Source of the DNA: Pleurodeles waltl
Lineage: Eukaryota > Chordata > Amphibia > Caudata > Salamandridae
Reading direction: 5' to 3'
DNA length: 64,000 nt
Assembly (NCBI RefSeq): GCF_031143425.1
Contig: NC_090446.1
Location: 1,021,097,066-1,021,161,065 of the forward strand
In this document: positions 10,189 to 21,314 of the stretch, one piece after another
Layout of the letters: every line of letters starts with the position of its first letter
Numbering within the stretch: position 1 is the stretch's first letter
The notes under the pieces: generated by a model
What the model was told of the DNA's origin: nothing
Databases searched by the model: none
What the model saw: the letters and a program-made list of their open reading frames with translations, nothing else
Made by a program: the position numbers and the translations under genes

Positions 10189-13100
10189 CTAACCTTTCCC
10201 AAGAGAGTCTTCATTTTCTAAGTGGAAGAACCTGGAAAGGCCATCTGCATTGGCATGGGCAGTCCCAGGTCTGTGTTCCACTATAAAGTCCATTCCCTGT
10301 AGGGAGATGGACCACCTCAACAGTTTTGGATTTTCACCTTTCATTTGCATCAGCCATCTGAGAGGTCTGTGGTCAGTCTGAACTAGGAAGTGAGTACCAA
10401 AGAGGTATGGTCTCAGCTTCTTCAGGGACCAAACCACAGCAAAGGCCTCCCTCTCAATGGCACTCCAACGCTGCTCCCTGGGGAGTAACCTCCTGCTAAT
10501 GAAAGCAACAGGCTGGTCAAGGCCATCATCATTTGTTTGGGACAAAACTGCCCCTATCCCATGTTCAGAGGCATCTGTTTGAACAATGAACTGCTTGGAG
10601 TAATCTGGAGCTTTTAGAACTGGTGCTGTGCACATAGCTTGTTTCAGGGTGTCAAAGGCCTGTTGGCATTCTACAGTCCAGTTTACTTTCTTGGGCATTT
10701 TCTTGGAGGTGAGTTCTGTGAGGGCTGTCACAATGGATCCATATCCCTTCACAAACCTCCTGTAGTACCCAGTCAAGCCAAGGAATGCCCTGACTTGAGT
10801 CTGGGTTTTTGGAGCTGCCCAGTCCAGAATAGTCTGGATCTTAGGCTGGAGTGGCTGAACTTGGCCTCCGCCTACAAGGTGTCCCAAGTAAACCACAGTT
10901 CCCTGCCCTATCTGGCATTTGGATGCCTTGATAGAGAGGCCGGCAGATTGCAGAGCCTTCAAAACCTTCTTCAGGTGGACCAGGTGATCCTGCCAGGTGG
11001 AGCTGAAGACAGCAATATCATCAAGATAAGCTGCACTAAAGGATTCCAGCCCAGCAAGGACTTGATTCACCAACCTTTGGAAGGTGGCAGGGGCATTCTT
11101 TAAACCAAAGGGCATAACAGTGAACTGATAATGCCCATCAGGTGTGGAGAATGCTGTCTTTTCTTTTGCTCCAGGGGCCATTTTGATTTGCCAGTACCCT
11201 GCTGTTAAGTCAAAGGTACTTAAGAATTTGGCAGCCCCTAATTTGTCTATTAGCTCATCAGCTCTAGGAATGGGATGAGCATCTGTCTTTGTGACAGAGT
11301 TGAGACCTCTGTAGTCCACACAAAACCTCAGCTCTCTCTTTCCTTCTTTGGTGTGAGGTTTGGGGACTAAGACCACTGGGCTAGCCCAGGGGCTGTCAGA
11401 GTACTCAATTACTCCCAATTCCAGCATCTTGTGGACTTCCACCTTGATGCTTTCCTTAACTTGGTCAGACTGTCTAAATATTTTGTTTTTGACAGGCATG
11501 CTGTCTCCTGTGTCCACATCATGGGTACACAGGTGTGTCTGACCAGGGGTTAGGGAAAAGAGTTCAGCAAACTGCTGCAGGACCTTCCTGCAGTCAGACT
11601 GCTGTTGGCTAGAGAGGGTGTCTGAGTAGATCACTCCATCTACTGAGCCATCTTTAGGGTCTGATGAGAGGAGATCAGGGAGAGGTTCACTCTCAGCTTC
11701 CTGGTCCTCATCTGTTACCATCAACAGATTTACATCAGCCCTGTCATGGAAGAGCTTAAGGCGGTTCACATGGATCACCCTCTTGGGGCTCCTGCTTGTG
11801 CCCAGGTCCACCAGGTAGGTGACCTGACTCTTCCTCTCTAGTACTAGGTAAGGGCCACTCCATTTGTCCTGAAGTGCCCTGGGAGCCACAGGCTCCAGGA
11901 CCCAGACTTTCTGCCCTGGTTGAAATTCAACCAGTGCAGCCTTTTGGTCATACCACAACTTCTGGAGTTGTTGGCTGGCCTCAAGGTTTTTACTTGCCTT
12001 TTCCATGTACTCTGCCATCCTTGAGCGAAGGCCAAGTACATAGTCCACTATGTCCTGTTTAGGCTCATGAAGAGGTCTCTCCCAGCCTTCTTTAACAAGA
12101 GCAAGTGGTCCCCTTACAGGGTGGCCAAACAGAAGTTCAAAGGGTGAGAATCCTACTCCCTTCTGAGGCACCTCTCTGTAAGCGAAAAGCAGACATGGCA
12201 GGAGGACATCCCATCTCCTTTTGAGTTTTTCTGGGAGCCCCATGATCATGCCCTTTAATGTCTTGTTGAATCTCTCAACAAGGCCATTAGTTTGTGGATG
12301 ATATGGTGTAGTGAATTTATAAGTCACTCCACACTCATTCCACATGTGTTTTAGGTAAGCTGACATGAAGTTGGTACCTCTGTCAGAAACCACCTCCTTA
12401 GGGAAACCCACTCTGGTAAAGATACCAATGAGGGCCTTGGCTACTGCAGGGGCAGTAGTCGACCTAAGGGGAATAGCTTCAGGATACCTAGTAGCATGAT
12501 CCACTACTACTAGGATGTGCATATTTCCTGAGGCTGTGGGAGGTTCTAGTGGACCAACTATGTCCACACCCACTCTTTCAAAGGGGACCCCCACCACTGG
12601 AAGTGGAATGAGGGGGGCCTTTGGATGCCCACCTGTCTTACCACTGGCTTGACAGGTGGGGCAGGAGAGGCAAAACTCCTTAACCTTGTGGGACATATTG
12701 GGCCAGTAGAAGTGGTTGACTAACCTCTCCCACGTCTTGGTTTGTCCCAAATGCCCAGCAAGGGGAATATCATGGGCTAAGGTCAGAATAAACTCTCTGA
12801 AACCCTGAGGCACTACCACTCTCCTAGTGGCACCAGGTTTGGGATCTCTTGCCTCAGTGTACAGGAGTCCATCTTCCCAATAGACCCTATGTGTTCCATT
12901 TTTCTTGCCTTTGGACTCTTCAGCAGCTTGCTGCCTAAGGCCTTCAAGAGAGGGACAGGTTTCTTGTCCCTTACACAACTCTTCCCTTGAGGGTCCCCCT
13001 GGGCCCAAGAGCTCAACCTGATAAGGTTCCAGCTCCATAGGCTCAGTTCCCTCAGAGGGCAGAACTTCTTCCTGAGAAGAGAGGTTCTCTTTTTGGTGTT

Positions 13101-14970
13101 GTGTTGCAGCTGGTTTCCCAGCTGACTTTCCTTGTCTCTTGGTAGGCTGGGCCATTTTTCCAGACTCCAGCTCTACTTTTTCACCCTGTGCCTTGCACTG
13201 TGCCCTAGTCTTGACACACACCAGTTCAGGGATACCCAGCATGGCTGCATGGGTTTTCAGTTCTACCTCAGCCCATGCTGAGGACTCCAGGTCATTTCCA
13301 AGCAAACAGTCTACTGGGATATTTGAGGAGACCACCACCTGTTTCAGGCCATTGAACCCTCCCCACTCTAAAGTTACCATTGCCATGGGATGTACTTTAG
13401 TCTGATTGTCAGCAGTGGTGACTGGATAGGTTTGTCCAGTCAGGTATTGGCCAGGGGAAACCAGTTTCTCTGTCACCATAGTGACACTGGCACCTGTATC
13501 CCTCAGGCCCTCTACACTTGTCCCATTAATTAAGAGCTGCTGCCTGTATTTTTGCATGTTAGGGGGCCAGGCAGCCAGTGTGGCTAAATCCACCCCACCC
13601 TCAGAGACTAATGTAGCTTCAGTGTGACACCTGATTTGCTCTGGGCACACTGTTGATCCCACTTGGAGACTGGCCATTCCAGTTTTAGCTGGATGGGAGT
13701 TAGAAGTGGTATCTTTCTTGGGACAGGCCTTGTCTCCAGTTTGGTGTCCAGACTGACTACAGTTTCGACACCAGGCCTTTTTGGGATCAAAGTTTTTACC
13801 CTTGTACCCAGGATTGTTTTGTGAAGAGGCTCTGGGCCCACCCTCCTGTGCAGGTTTTTGGGGGCCTGTAGAAGACTCTTTACTATTTTTATTTTTGGCT
13901 GTCTCACCACCTTTCCCCTGGGGAGGTTTTGTGACCCCTTTCTTTTGGTCACCCCCTGTGGAAGTTTTGGACACCCTAGTCTTGACCCAATGGTCCGCCT
14001 TCTTTCCCAATTCTTGGGGAGAAATTGGTCCTAGGTCCACCAGATGCTGATGCAGTTTATCATTGAAACAATTACTTAATAGGTGTTCTTTCACAAATAA
14101 ATTGTACAGCCCATCATAATCATTTACACCATTTCCTTGAATCCAACCATCTAGTGTTTTTACTGAGTAGTCTACAAAGTCAACCCAGGTCTGGCTCGAG
14201 GATTTTTGAGCCCCCCTGAATCTAATCCTATACTCCTCAGTGGAGAATCTAAAGCCCTCAATCAGGGTACCCTTCATGAGGTCATAAGATTCTGCATCTT
14301 TTTTAGAGAGTGTGAGGAGTCTATCCCTACACTTTCCTGTGAACATTTCCCAAAGGAGAGCACCCCAGTGAGATTTGTTCACTTTTCTGGTTTCACAAGA
14401 CCTCTCAAAAGCTGTGAACCATTTGGTGATATCATCACCATCTTCATATTTAGTTACAATCCCTTTGGGGATTTTCAACATGTCAGGAGAATCTCTGACC
14501 CTAGTTATGTTGCTGCCACCATTGATGGGTCCTAGGCCCATCTCTTGTCTTTCCCTTTCTATGGCTAGTATCTGTCTTTCCAAAGCCAATCTTTTGGCCA
14601 TCCTGGCTAACTGGATGTCCTCTTCACTGGAGTTATCCTCAGTGATTTCAGAGGTGTTGGTCTCTCCTGTGAGGGAACCAGCATCTCTGACTATTATTTT
14701 TGGAGTCAGGGCTTGAGAAGCCCTGTTCTCCCTAGATAGGACTGGTGGGGGGGAATCACCCTCCAAGTCACTATCATCTTCATCTGTGTTGCCATCCACA
14801 GAGGGGTTGGCTCTGTCATACTCTGCCAACAGCTCCTGGAGCTGTAGTTTGGTAGGTTTGGAGCCCATTGCTATTTTCTTTAGTTTACAGAGTGACCTTA
14901 GCTCTCTCATCTGTAGATGGAGGTAAGGTGTGGTGTCGAGTTCCACCACATTCACATCTGTATTAGACAT
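10189..14970 (-). CDS. Gag-protease-integrase-reverse transcriptase-RNase H polyprotein (Gmr1 type)
   Basis: A single open frame of 1593 residues, starting MSNTDVNVVELDTTPY shortly after the leader. Domains in order are: gag-like region 1 to about 430, with a zinc knuckle near 401-416 (CRNCSQSGHQTGDKAC, spacing CX2CX4HX6C rather than the usual CX2CX4HX4C); aspartic protease with DTGAS near 491; integrase zinc domain HX..H..CX2C near 733-770; integrase core with D near 803, D near 863 and E near 899 (D35E spacing); a GPY/F-type module near 1040-1075; reverse transcriptase from about 1150 with YLDD near 1315; and RNase H with TDAS near 1466. No stop or frameshift interrupts it, so gag and pol are fused. 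Integrase precedes reverse transcriptase, the reverse of ordinary Ty3/gypsy and the defining trait of Gmr1-like elements of deuterostomes. All catalytic residues I can check are present, so the copy could be active. Confidence 0.95.
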   Translation of the reverse strand: MSNTDVNVVELDTTPYLHLQMRELRSLCKLKKIAMGSKPTKLQLQELLAEYDRANPSVDGNTDEDDSDLEGDSPPPVLSRENRASQALTPKIIVRDAGSLTGETNTSEITEDNSSEEDIQLARMAKRLALERQILAIERERQEMGLGPINGGSNITRVRDSPDMLKIPKGIVTKYEDGDDITKWFTAFERSCETRKVNKSHWGALLWEMFTGKCRDRLLTLSKKDAESYDLMKGTLIEGFRFSTEEYRIRFRGAQKSSSQTWVDFVDYSVKTLDGWIQGNGVNDYDGLYNLFVKEHLLSNCFNDKLHQHLVDLGPISPQELGKKADHWVKTRVSKTSTGGDQKKGVTKPPQGKGGETAKNKNSKESSTGPQKPAQEGGPRASSQNNPGYKGKNFDPKKAWCRNCSQSGHQTGDKACPKKDTTSNSHPAKTGMASLQVGSTVCPEQIRCHTEATLVSEGGVDLATLAAWPPNMQKYRQQLLINGTSVEGLRDTGASVTMVTEKLVSPGQYLTGQTYPVTTADNQTKVHPMAMVTLEWGGFNGLKQVVVSSNIPVDCLLGNDLESSAWAEVELKTHAAMLGIPELVCVKTRAQCKAQGEKVELESGKMAQPTKRQGKSAGKPAATQHQKENLSSQEEVLPSEGTEPMELEPYQVELLGPGGPSREELCKGQETCPSLEGLRQQAAEESKGKKNGTHRVYWEDGLLYTEARDPKPGATRRVVVPQGFREFILTLAHDIPLAGHLGQTKTWERLVNHFYWPNMSHKVKEFCLSCPTCQASGKTGGHPKAPLIPLPVVGVPFERVGVDIVGPLEPPTASGNMHILVVVDHATRYPEAIPLRSTTAPAVAKALIGIFTRVGFPKEVVSDRGTNFMSAYLKHMWNECGVTYKFTTPYHPQTNGLVERFNKTLKGMIMGLPEKLKRRWDVLLPCLLFAYREVPQKGVGFSPFELLFGHPVRGPLALVKEGWERPLHEPKQDIVDYVLGLRSRMAEYMEKASKNLEASQQLQKLWYDQKAALVEFQPGQKVWVLEPVAPRALQDKWSGPYLVLERKSQVTYLVDLGTSRSPKRVIHVNRLKLFHDRADVNLLMVTDEDQEAESEPLPDLLSSDPKDGSVDGVIYSDTLSSQQQSDCRKVLQQFAELFSLTPGQTHLCTHDVDTGDSMPVKNKIFRQSDQVKESIKVEVHKMLELGVIEYSDSPWASPVVLVPKPHTKEGKRELRFCVDYRGLNSVTKTDAHPIPRADELIDKLGAAKFLSTFDLTAGYWQIKMAPGAKEKTAFSTPDGHYQFTVMPFGLKNAPATFQRLVNQVLAGLESFSAAYLDDIAVFSSTWQDHLVHLKKVLKALQSAGLSIKASKCQIGQGTVVYLGHLVGGGQVQPLQPKIQTILDWAAPKTQTQVRAFLGLTGYYRRFVKGYGSIVTALTELTSKKMPKKVNWTVECQQAFDTLKQAMCTAPVLKAPDYSKQFIVQTDASEHGIGAVLSQTNDDGLDQPVAFISRRLLPREQRWSAIEREAFAVVWSLKKLRPYLFGTHFLVQTDHRPLRWLMQMKGENPKLLRWSISLQGMDFIVEHRPGTAHANADGLSRFFHLENEDSLGKG

Positions 14971-15215
14971 TATGCTTCTAAAAGTTGGAATACTTTTTAA
15001 GAAACTAAAACTAGTTCAAGAATCTAATTCAAACTTTTAACAAACTTTTAAACTCTAAAAGAAATGCTAACAGGGACTAACACAAGGCCCTAGCAGGACT
15101 TTTAAGAATTTAGAAAACTTTTCAAATTGCAAAAATCAATTTCTAATGACAATTTTGGAATTTGTCGTGTGATCAGGTATTGGCTGAGTAGTCCAGCAAA
15201 TGCAAAGTCTTGTAC
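14971..15215 (-). other. Untranslated leader of the Gmr1-like element
   Basis: AT-rich stretch between primer site and start codon, with no open frame of note. It would carry the packaging signal by analogy with other LTR elements. Confidence 0.6.
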
Positions 15216-15233
15216 CCCACCGCTGATCCACCA
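15216..15233 (-). other. Putative tRNA primer-binding site
   Basis: One base inside the 5' LTR the minus strand reads TGGTGGATCAGCGGTGGG, starting with the TGG expected opposite a tRNA CCA end. I do not assign the tRNA. Confidence 0.55.
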
Positions 15234-15234
15234 A

Positions 15235-17916
15235 TGTAGGAAGTTGGCTCTGTATGTGCTATTTCAAAGTAAGGAATAGCATGCACAGTGTCCAAGGGTT
15301 CCCCTTAGAGGTAAAATAGTGGTAAAAAGAGATAATACTAATGCTCTATTTTGTGGTAGTGTGGTCGAGCAGTAGGCTTATCCAAGGAGTAGTGTTAAGC
15401 ATTTGTTGTACATACACATAGACAATAAATGAGGTACACACACTCAGAGACAAATCCAGCCAATAGGTTTTGTATAGAAAAGTATCTTTTCTTAGTTTAT
15501 TTTAAGAACCACAGGTTCAAATTTAACATGTAATATCTTGTTTGAAAGGTATTGCAGGTAAGTACATTAGGAACTTTGAATCATTTCAATTGCATGTATA
15601 CTTTTCAAGTTATTCACAAATAGCTATTTCAAAAGTGGACACAGTGCAATTTTCACAGTTCCTGGGGGAGGTAAGTTTTTGTTAGTTTTACCAGGTAAGT
15701 AAGACACTTACAGGGTTCAGTTCTTGGTCCAAGGTAGCCCACCGTTGGGGGTTCAGAGCAACGCCAAAGTTACCACACCAGCAGCTCAGGGCCGGTCAGG
15801 TGCAGAGTTCAAAGTGGTGCCCAAAACGCATAGGCTTCAATGGAGAGAAGGGGGTGCCCCGGTTCCAGTCTGCCAGCAGGTAAGTACCCGCGTCTTCGGA
15901 GGGCAGACCAGGGGGGTTTTCTGGGCACCGGGGGGGACACAAGCCCACACAGAAATTTCACCCTCAGCGGTGCGGGGGCGGCCGGGTGCAGTGTTAGAAC
16001 AAGCGTCGGGTTCGCAATGGAAGTCAATGAGAGATCAAGGGATCTCTTCAGCGCTGCAGGCAGGCAAGGGGGGGCTTCCTCGGGGAAACCTCCACTTGGG
16101 CAAGGGAGAGGGACTCCTGGGGGTCACTTCTGCAGTGAAAGTCCGGTCCTTCAGGTCCTGGGGGCTGCGGGTGCAGGGTCTTTTCCAGGCGACGGGACTT
16201 AGGTTTCAGAGAGTCGCGGTCAGGGGAAGCCTCGGGATTCCCTCTGCAGGCGGCGCTGTGGAGGGTCAGGGGGGACAGGTTTTGGTACTCACAGTCGTAG
16301 AGTAGTCCGGGGGTCCTCCCTGAGGTGTTGGTCCTCCACCAGCCGAGTCGGGGTCGCCGGGTGCAGTGTTGCAAGTCTCACGCTTCTTGCGGGGAGATTG
16401 CAGGGTTCTTTAAAGCTGCTTCTTTGGATAAAGTTGCAGTCTTTTTGGAGCAGGTCCGCTGTCCTCGGGAGTTTCTTGTCGTTGTCGAAGCAGGGCAGTC
16501 CTCAGAGGATTCAGAGGTCGCTGGTCCCTTTGGAAGGCGTCGCTGGAGCAGAGTTCTTTGGAAGGCAGGAGACAGGCCGGTGAGTTTCTGGAGCCAAGGC
16601 AGTTGTTGTCTTCTGGTCTTCCTCTGCAGGGGTTTTCAGCTGGGCAGTCCTTCTTCTTGTTGTTGCAGGAATCTAATTTCTAGGTTCAGGGGAGCCCTTA
16701 AATACTAAATTTAAGGGCGTGTTTAGGTCTGGGGGGTTAGTAGCCAATGGCTACTAGCCTTGAGGGTGAGTACACCCTCTTTGTGCCTCCTCCCAAGGGG
16801 AGGGGGTCACATCCCTAATCCTATTGGGGGAATCCTCCATCTGCAAGATGGAGGATTTCTAAAAGTTAGAGTCACCTCAGCTCAGGACACCTTAGGGGCT
16901 GTCCTGACTGGCCAGTGACTCCTCCTTGTTATTCTCATTATTTTCTCCGGCCTTGCCGCCAAAAGTGGGGGCCGGGCCGGAGGGGGCGGGCAACTCCACT
17001 AGCTGGAGTGTCCTGCGGTGCTGTGACAAAGGGGTGAGCCTTTGAGGCTCACCGCCAGGTGTTACAGCTCCTGCCTGGGGGAGGTGTTAGCATCTCCACC
17101 CAGTGCAGGCTTTGTTACTGGCCTCAGAGTGACAAAGGCACTCTCCCCATGGGGCCAGCAACATGTCTCTAGTGTGGCAGGCTGCTGGGACCAGTCAGCC
17201 TACACAGATAGTCGGTTAAGTTTCAGGGGGCACCTCTAAGGTGCCCTCTGTGGTGTATTTTACAATAAAATGTACACTGGCATCGGTGTGCATTTATTGG
17301 GCTGAGAAGTTTGATACCAAACTTCCCAGTTTTCAGTGTAGCCATTATGGTGCTGTGGAGTTCGTGTAAAACAGACTCCCAGACCATATACTCTTATGGC
17401 TACCCTGCACTTACAATGTCTAAGGTTTTGCTTAGACACTGTAGGGGCACAGTGCTCATGCACTGGTACCCTCACCTATGGTATAGTGCACCCTGCCTTA
17501 GGGCTGTAAGGCCTGCTAGAGGGGTGTCTTACCTATACTGCATAGGCAGTGAGAGGCTGGCATGGCACCCTGAGGGGAGTGCCATGTCGACTTACTCATT
17601 TTGTTCTCCCTAGCACACACAAGTTGGTAAGCAGTGTGTCTGTGCTGGGTGAGGGGTCTCTAGGGTGGCATAATACATGCTGCAGCCCTTAGAGACCTTC
17701 CCTGGCATCAGGGCCCTTGGTACCTAAGGTACCAGTTACAAGGGGCTTATCTGGGTGCCAGGGTTGGCCAATTGTGGAATCAAAAGTACAGGTTAGGGAA
17801 AGAACACTGGTGCTGGGGCCTGGTTAGCAGGCCTCAGCACACTCTCAATTCAAAACATAGCATCAGCAAAGGCAAAAAGTCAGGGGGTAACCATGCCAAG
17901 GAGGCATTTCCTTACA
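15235..17916 (-). repeat. 5' LTR of the Gmr1-like element
   Basis: 2682 bp direct repeat of 7467-10157, unusually long for a Ty3/gypsy LTR. It should hold the element's promoter, but I cannot point to a convincing TATA box. Confidence 0.92.
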
Positions 17917-17921
17917 AAGAT
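17917..17921. repeat. Target-site duplication, right copy
   Basis: AAGAT directly after the right LTR; identical to 7462-7466. Confidence 0.9.
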
Positions 17922-19430
17922 CATAGAGTAAAGTGGTCTTCCTTGTTTACTCACCAGAAATATTATATAATATTATAGGCTGATGCAGGATATGGCTCCA
18001 ACTGACAAGAAACACAGTGGTAAGAAAAGTATTTCCCATTTAGGCAAACAGCAGGTGTGGACTCTTAGGTTACATGCTTCTTTGAGACTGCCATGCAATA
18101 TGTAGGTAAAGTAAGATAGTAAGAACCTAGAATTGAAGATGCTACATAGCTAAATCTTGTCGGGGTGAGCAGGTTACGTGAAGTTAGTTTTCTGCACTGG
18201 GGTAATGAATTTCCTAAGAGGTGAGAAATCTATACTTTTCAAGCTCATCTACTGGTGATGAGAATCGTTCTCATTGGTGATTAGTTCATTTTTACTGACC
18301 ATGTAAGGTAAAATGGCAATAAGAAAACCACCTGCTGATCAATGTATCTTTAGAGCATCCCCAGGGATGTTCCTGTGGAAACCTGGAGGCCAAATATTGA
18401 TATTTTCTGTTTCACAAACAGATGCCTCTGATTGCCCCTAGTACTAATCTAATTATTCTGAATTGTGGTGGAGTGTAGTGGCAATTCATGTGTGTTTTGG
18501 GATCTTTCACAGTGCGTCTGCCAGGTGCATGCTCAGACAGAAGATGTGTGGGTTTTCATGGATGCCAATGTTATATCTCTAGTGCTGTTCTCAGGAATTG
18601 GAGGTTAATTACTGTGGTCATGCTGTCTGCACGAATCCACAAGTTGTTATTGGAAAGCTTCATGAGTCAATTCAAATGCCTTGACTTCCAATAGATTGCA
18701 ACGATACTGAACTCCTCCAAGAGCCACTTGCTGTGTATAAAGAGCATGTTCATGTGAGCTCCCCATCCCACCTGTTGCAATCGTCACCAGAGGTGGAGGG
18801 TCTGCATAAGTTATCCCAATGAGATGAGTTTGCTTCATGATTGTAGTTTGTCCAACACTAGTTTTGCTTTAGACTCTTTCTCTTATAACCACTTACGGAG
18901 TTTTATAATGGGAAGAAAGTCAATGCATCAAACCATCACCAATGTGCTTACCATTATTTCTTGGGATGGTTGATTGATAGTGAATCCTAGATCGAGATAG
19001 GAGGACAGGTTTGTGTGATTTGGTAATTTCATATATAGAATGCCTGCCCCATAACCAACCAGGCACAAAGCTATGGATAAAGGCTGACGGAGTAAGTGTG
19101 TCACCACCATGACAGACATTTTGGAATGATCCTTGCAATCGACTGATAATGTTTGTCACCACAAACCTAAGGTAATGTGGTGTGTGGCATGTACTTGGAT
19201 GTGAAAATAAGCAGAGTTTGAAAACTGCCATGAAGTATCTTTCTTGTAACAGTGTAAAGACATTTTGCAAAGCAGTCAATCTGAAAGGCAGACCTCGAGA
19301 TCTGAAATCTGCTCAAATTTCCATCTTTCTTGGGAAGTAGGATGAATAAACAGCATTTCACTTTCTTTAGGGTGCCCTTTTTCAATAAAAAACTATCTTC
19401 TTTCTGAACGCTCAGAAGGTTATTCCCTCC
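17922..19430 (-). mobile_element. DIRS-type retroelement relic (reverse transcriptase and RNase H pieces)
   Basis: Minus-strand readings match the intact DIRS copy at 40886-46775 in the same order. Near 19400-19320 is CLFILLPKKDGNLSRF, matching its YFLIPKKDKTLRP. Near 19120-18950 is MVVTHLLRQ followed by LGFTINQPSQEI, matching AVVAAHIRRQ and LGFTVNFTKSKI. Near 18800 is VGWGAHMNMLFIHSKW, matching TGWGAHLDQHSIQGQW. Near 18640 is IRADSMTTVINLQ, matching VKTDNMTTMYYLN. Frames change repeatedly and stops are frequent. No recombinase, gag or terminal repeat was recognised, and the part left of about 18500 is only assigned by position. Confidence 0.6.
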
Positions 19431-20764
19431 TATTTTTGATTAAAAGTAATGGGGACAAGGGAAGTGCACAAGAATCACTGCTTGGCAGCAGAGGGAGCCT
19501 TGAATTTGAGGTCTTCAAGCCTGTGAACAAATATTGCCACTAATATTGCCTCTCCGTTCATGTGATGGCTTTGCTACTTTTATTGGATATACTTGATATA
19601 CCCAAAATGGTGCTCTTTGATGAAGTACAAGTTCCCTGTGTTAAGGTTGACACCTTTTCCTGATTAAAATACCGGGCATCTGTTTACGTCTTAAGATTCT
19701 GTAAAGGCCCGGATGTCATAGTGAAATAGAACTTCAAATAAAATTGTCTAAATTCATTTTTTAATATTTTATTTTCAGACAGCAGAGGCAACAAGCACTC
19801 CAAGGCATTTTATAATACATTGCAATATAATCACATATTAACATGAAGTAGTAGCATTATACAGCAATGTAGTGTTATCTAAGTGGCATGCTGACAGAAG
19901 AATGGGGAACAGGTAGTAGAACAGCAGGGTTAAGCATTACAATCCCATCCCCCTGATGCACCTCCATAAAAAAACTTGTTGTCCAGAGATTTTCATATTT
20001 GATTTGTGTTTCCTGATCATTAGAGAAGTCATTTAGCTTGGGAAGACATTGCTTGTCCAGGCCGGATTTTTCTGGATGACATTTTTAAAAATGGCGGATG
20101 AGTTGCAGTGATGATGCAATTTTCCAGAAACCATGAGACCTATGTACTTCATCTTGGTGTCCAAACATAGATTTTGGAGGGTCAAGTAGATTTTAAAGAA
20201 ACAGAAAATAACTCGTCTGAATAACTCTTTTCCCATTCTTTTTGATGGTCGTTATATTAGAGGAAGAAAAGACAAATATAGAATGAAACAAATAATAATG
20301 GCCTTTAATCCTTTTATGTATACACCAAACAGTGTTTATGATCTAAATCTGAACAAAAAAAATGTTTATCACTACTGTTTTAGACACATTTTCATAGTTC
20401 ACTTTATTTATTAGTTTTTGGCAATCACCCGTGGTACATTTGCAGAATGCTGAACGTTTGAGAAGCTATTACATCACAAAAAGGTAACCCAATAGTAACC
20501 CAAAGGACCTGGGTAACTCGTAATACTAACTATGGTGGCATAATCCAAAGAAATTATATTATGAGAAGCCGAAAATATCAGCTATTAATGATTTTCATCA
20601 TAAACACACCCTATATTTCATTTAGGTATGAATTACATCATACAAATGGAGCACAAAATATCTATTATCTCAAAAATATCCATAAACAAATTGGCACATA
20701 GATATGAAATTAAATGAAATGCCATCCAATCATGGAAATAAAGATCAATACAGTTTAAAACATG
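19431..20764. other. Intron sequence, no feature recognised
   Basis: AT-rich and without open frames of note. Runs between 19990 and 20250 might be further decayed DIRS sequence, but I could not align them. Confidence 0.4.
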
Positions 20765-20789
20765 GGCCCTCATTATGACACTGGTGGTA
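20765..20789 (+). repeat. Left terminal inverted repeat
   Basis: GGCCCTCATTATGACACTGG then TGGT; pairs with 27364-27388 with a few mismatches. Confidence 0.75.
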
Positions 20790-21314
20790 AATCCCACTTA
20801 CTGCCATGCTGACTGCCACTACATACAGCTGCGGCAGCAGACATCCGCTAACCATATTATGACAGACACACACCAATCTGTCACTATTCAGCAACATACA
20901 CAATTACGCCACACCAAAGGTCAGTGATAAACTGGCGGTATCAAACCCCACACCGTTACGCCAACAGAACTACGCCCACCACTTTATGACCCACGAATCA
21001 CCACAGCAGACATTCAATGGTGGTAAACCATTGGCGGTACACACCGCCGTGTTCAAAATACACACAAAACACCACAGTGGACAATTCAAACTACACACAC
21101 CTGGCACACATACACACCACACACACCACTATAAACACCCTCACTACCCACAACCCCTTACGAATACAAACCATTGGCACGAGACAGACACCACGACCAC
21201 AGACAAAACCAGAGCCACACACCACCAACACCTATACACCACCCACGCACCTTACATCACAAACCCAAACACATCACCCTACACACCCTCCCCAACACTA
21301 CTCACACAACACCC

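Larger units (their letters stand above)
7467..17916 (-). mobile_element. Full-length Gmr1-like Ty3/gypsy LTR retrotransposon
   Basis: A 10,450-bp element bounded by two long direct repeats and flanked by a perfect 5-bp duplication AAGAT (7462-7466 and 17917-17921). In element (minus) orientation it runs: 5' LTR (17916-15235), primer site, leader of about 260 bp, one open frame (14970-10189), polypurine tract, 3' LTR (10157-7467). The LTRs start TGTAAGGAAA and end TTCCTACA. By eye they differ at only about a dozen bases and a few small indels over 2.69 kb, which points to a recent insertion. The pol order, with integrase before reverse transcriptase, is that of Gmr1-type elements. No envelope gene is present. 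Confidence 0.93.

Noticed and set aside
10639..11103. 154-codon plus-strand frame over the Gmr1-like reverse transcriptase
   Set aside because: Shadow of the real minus-strand gene.
15724..16305. 193-codon plus-strand open frame inside the LTR
   Set aside because: Antisense to the element and broken in the otherwise near-identical left LTR, so not a conserved gene.
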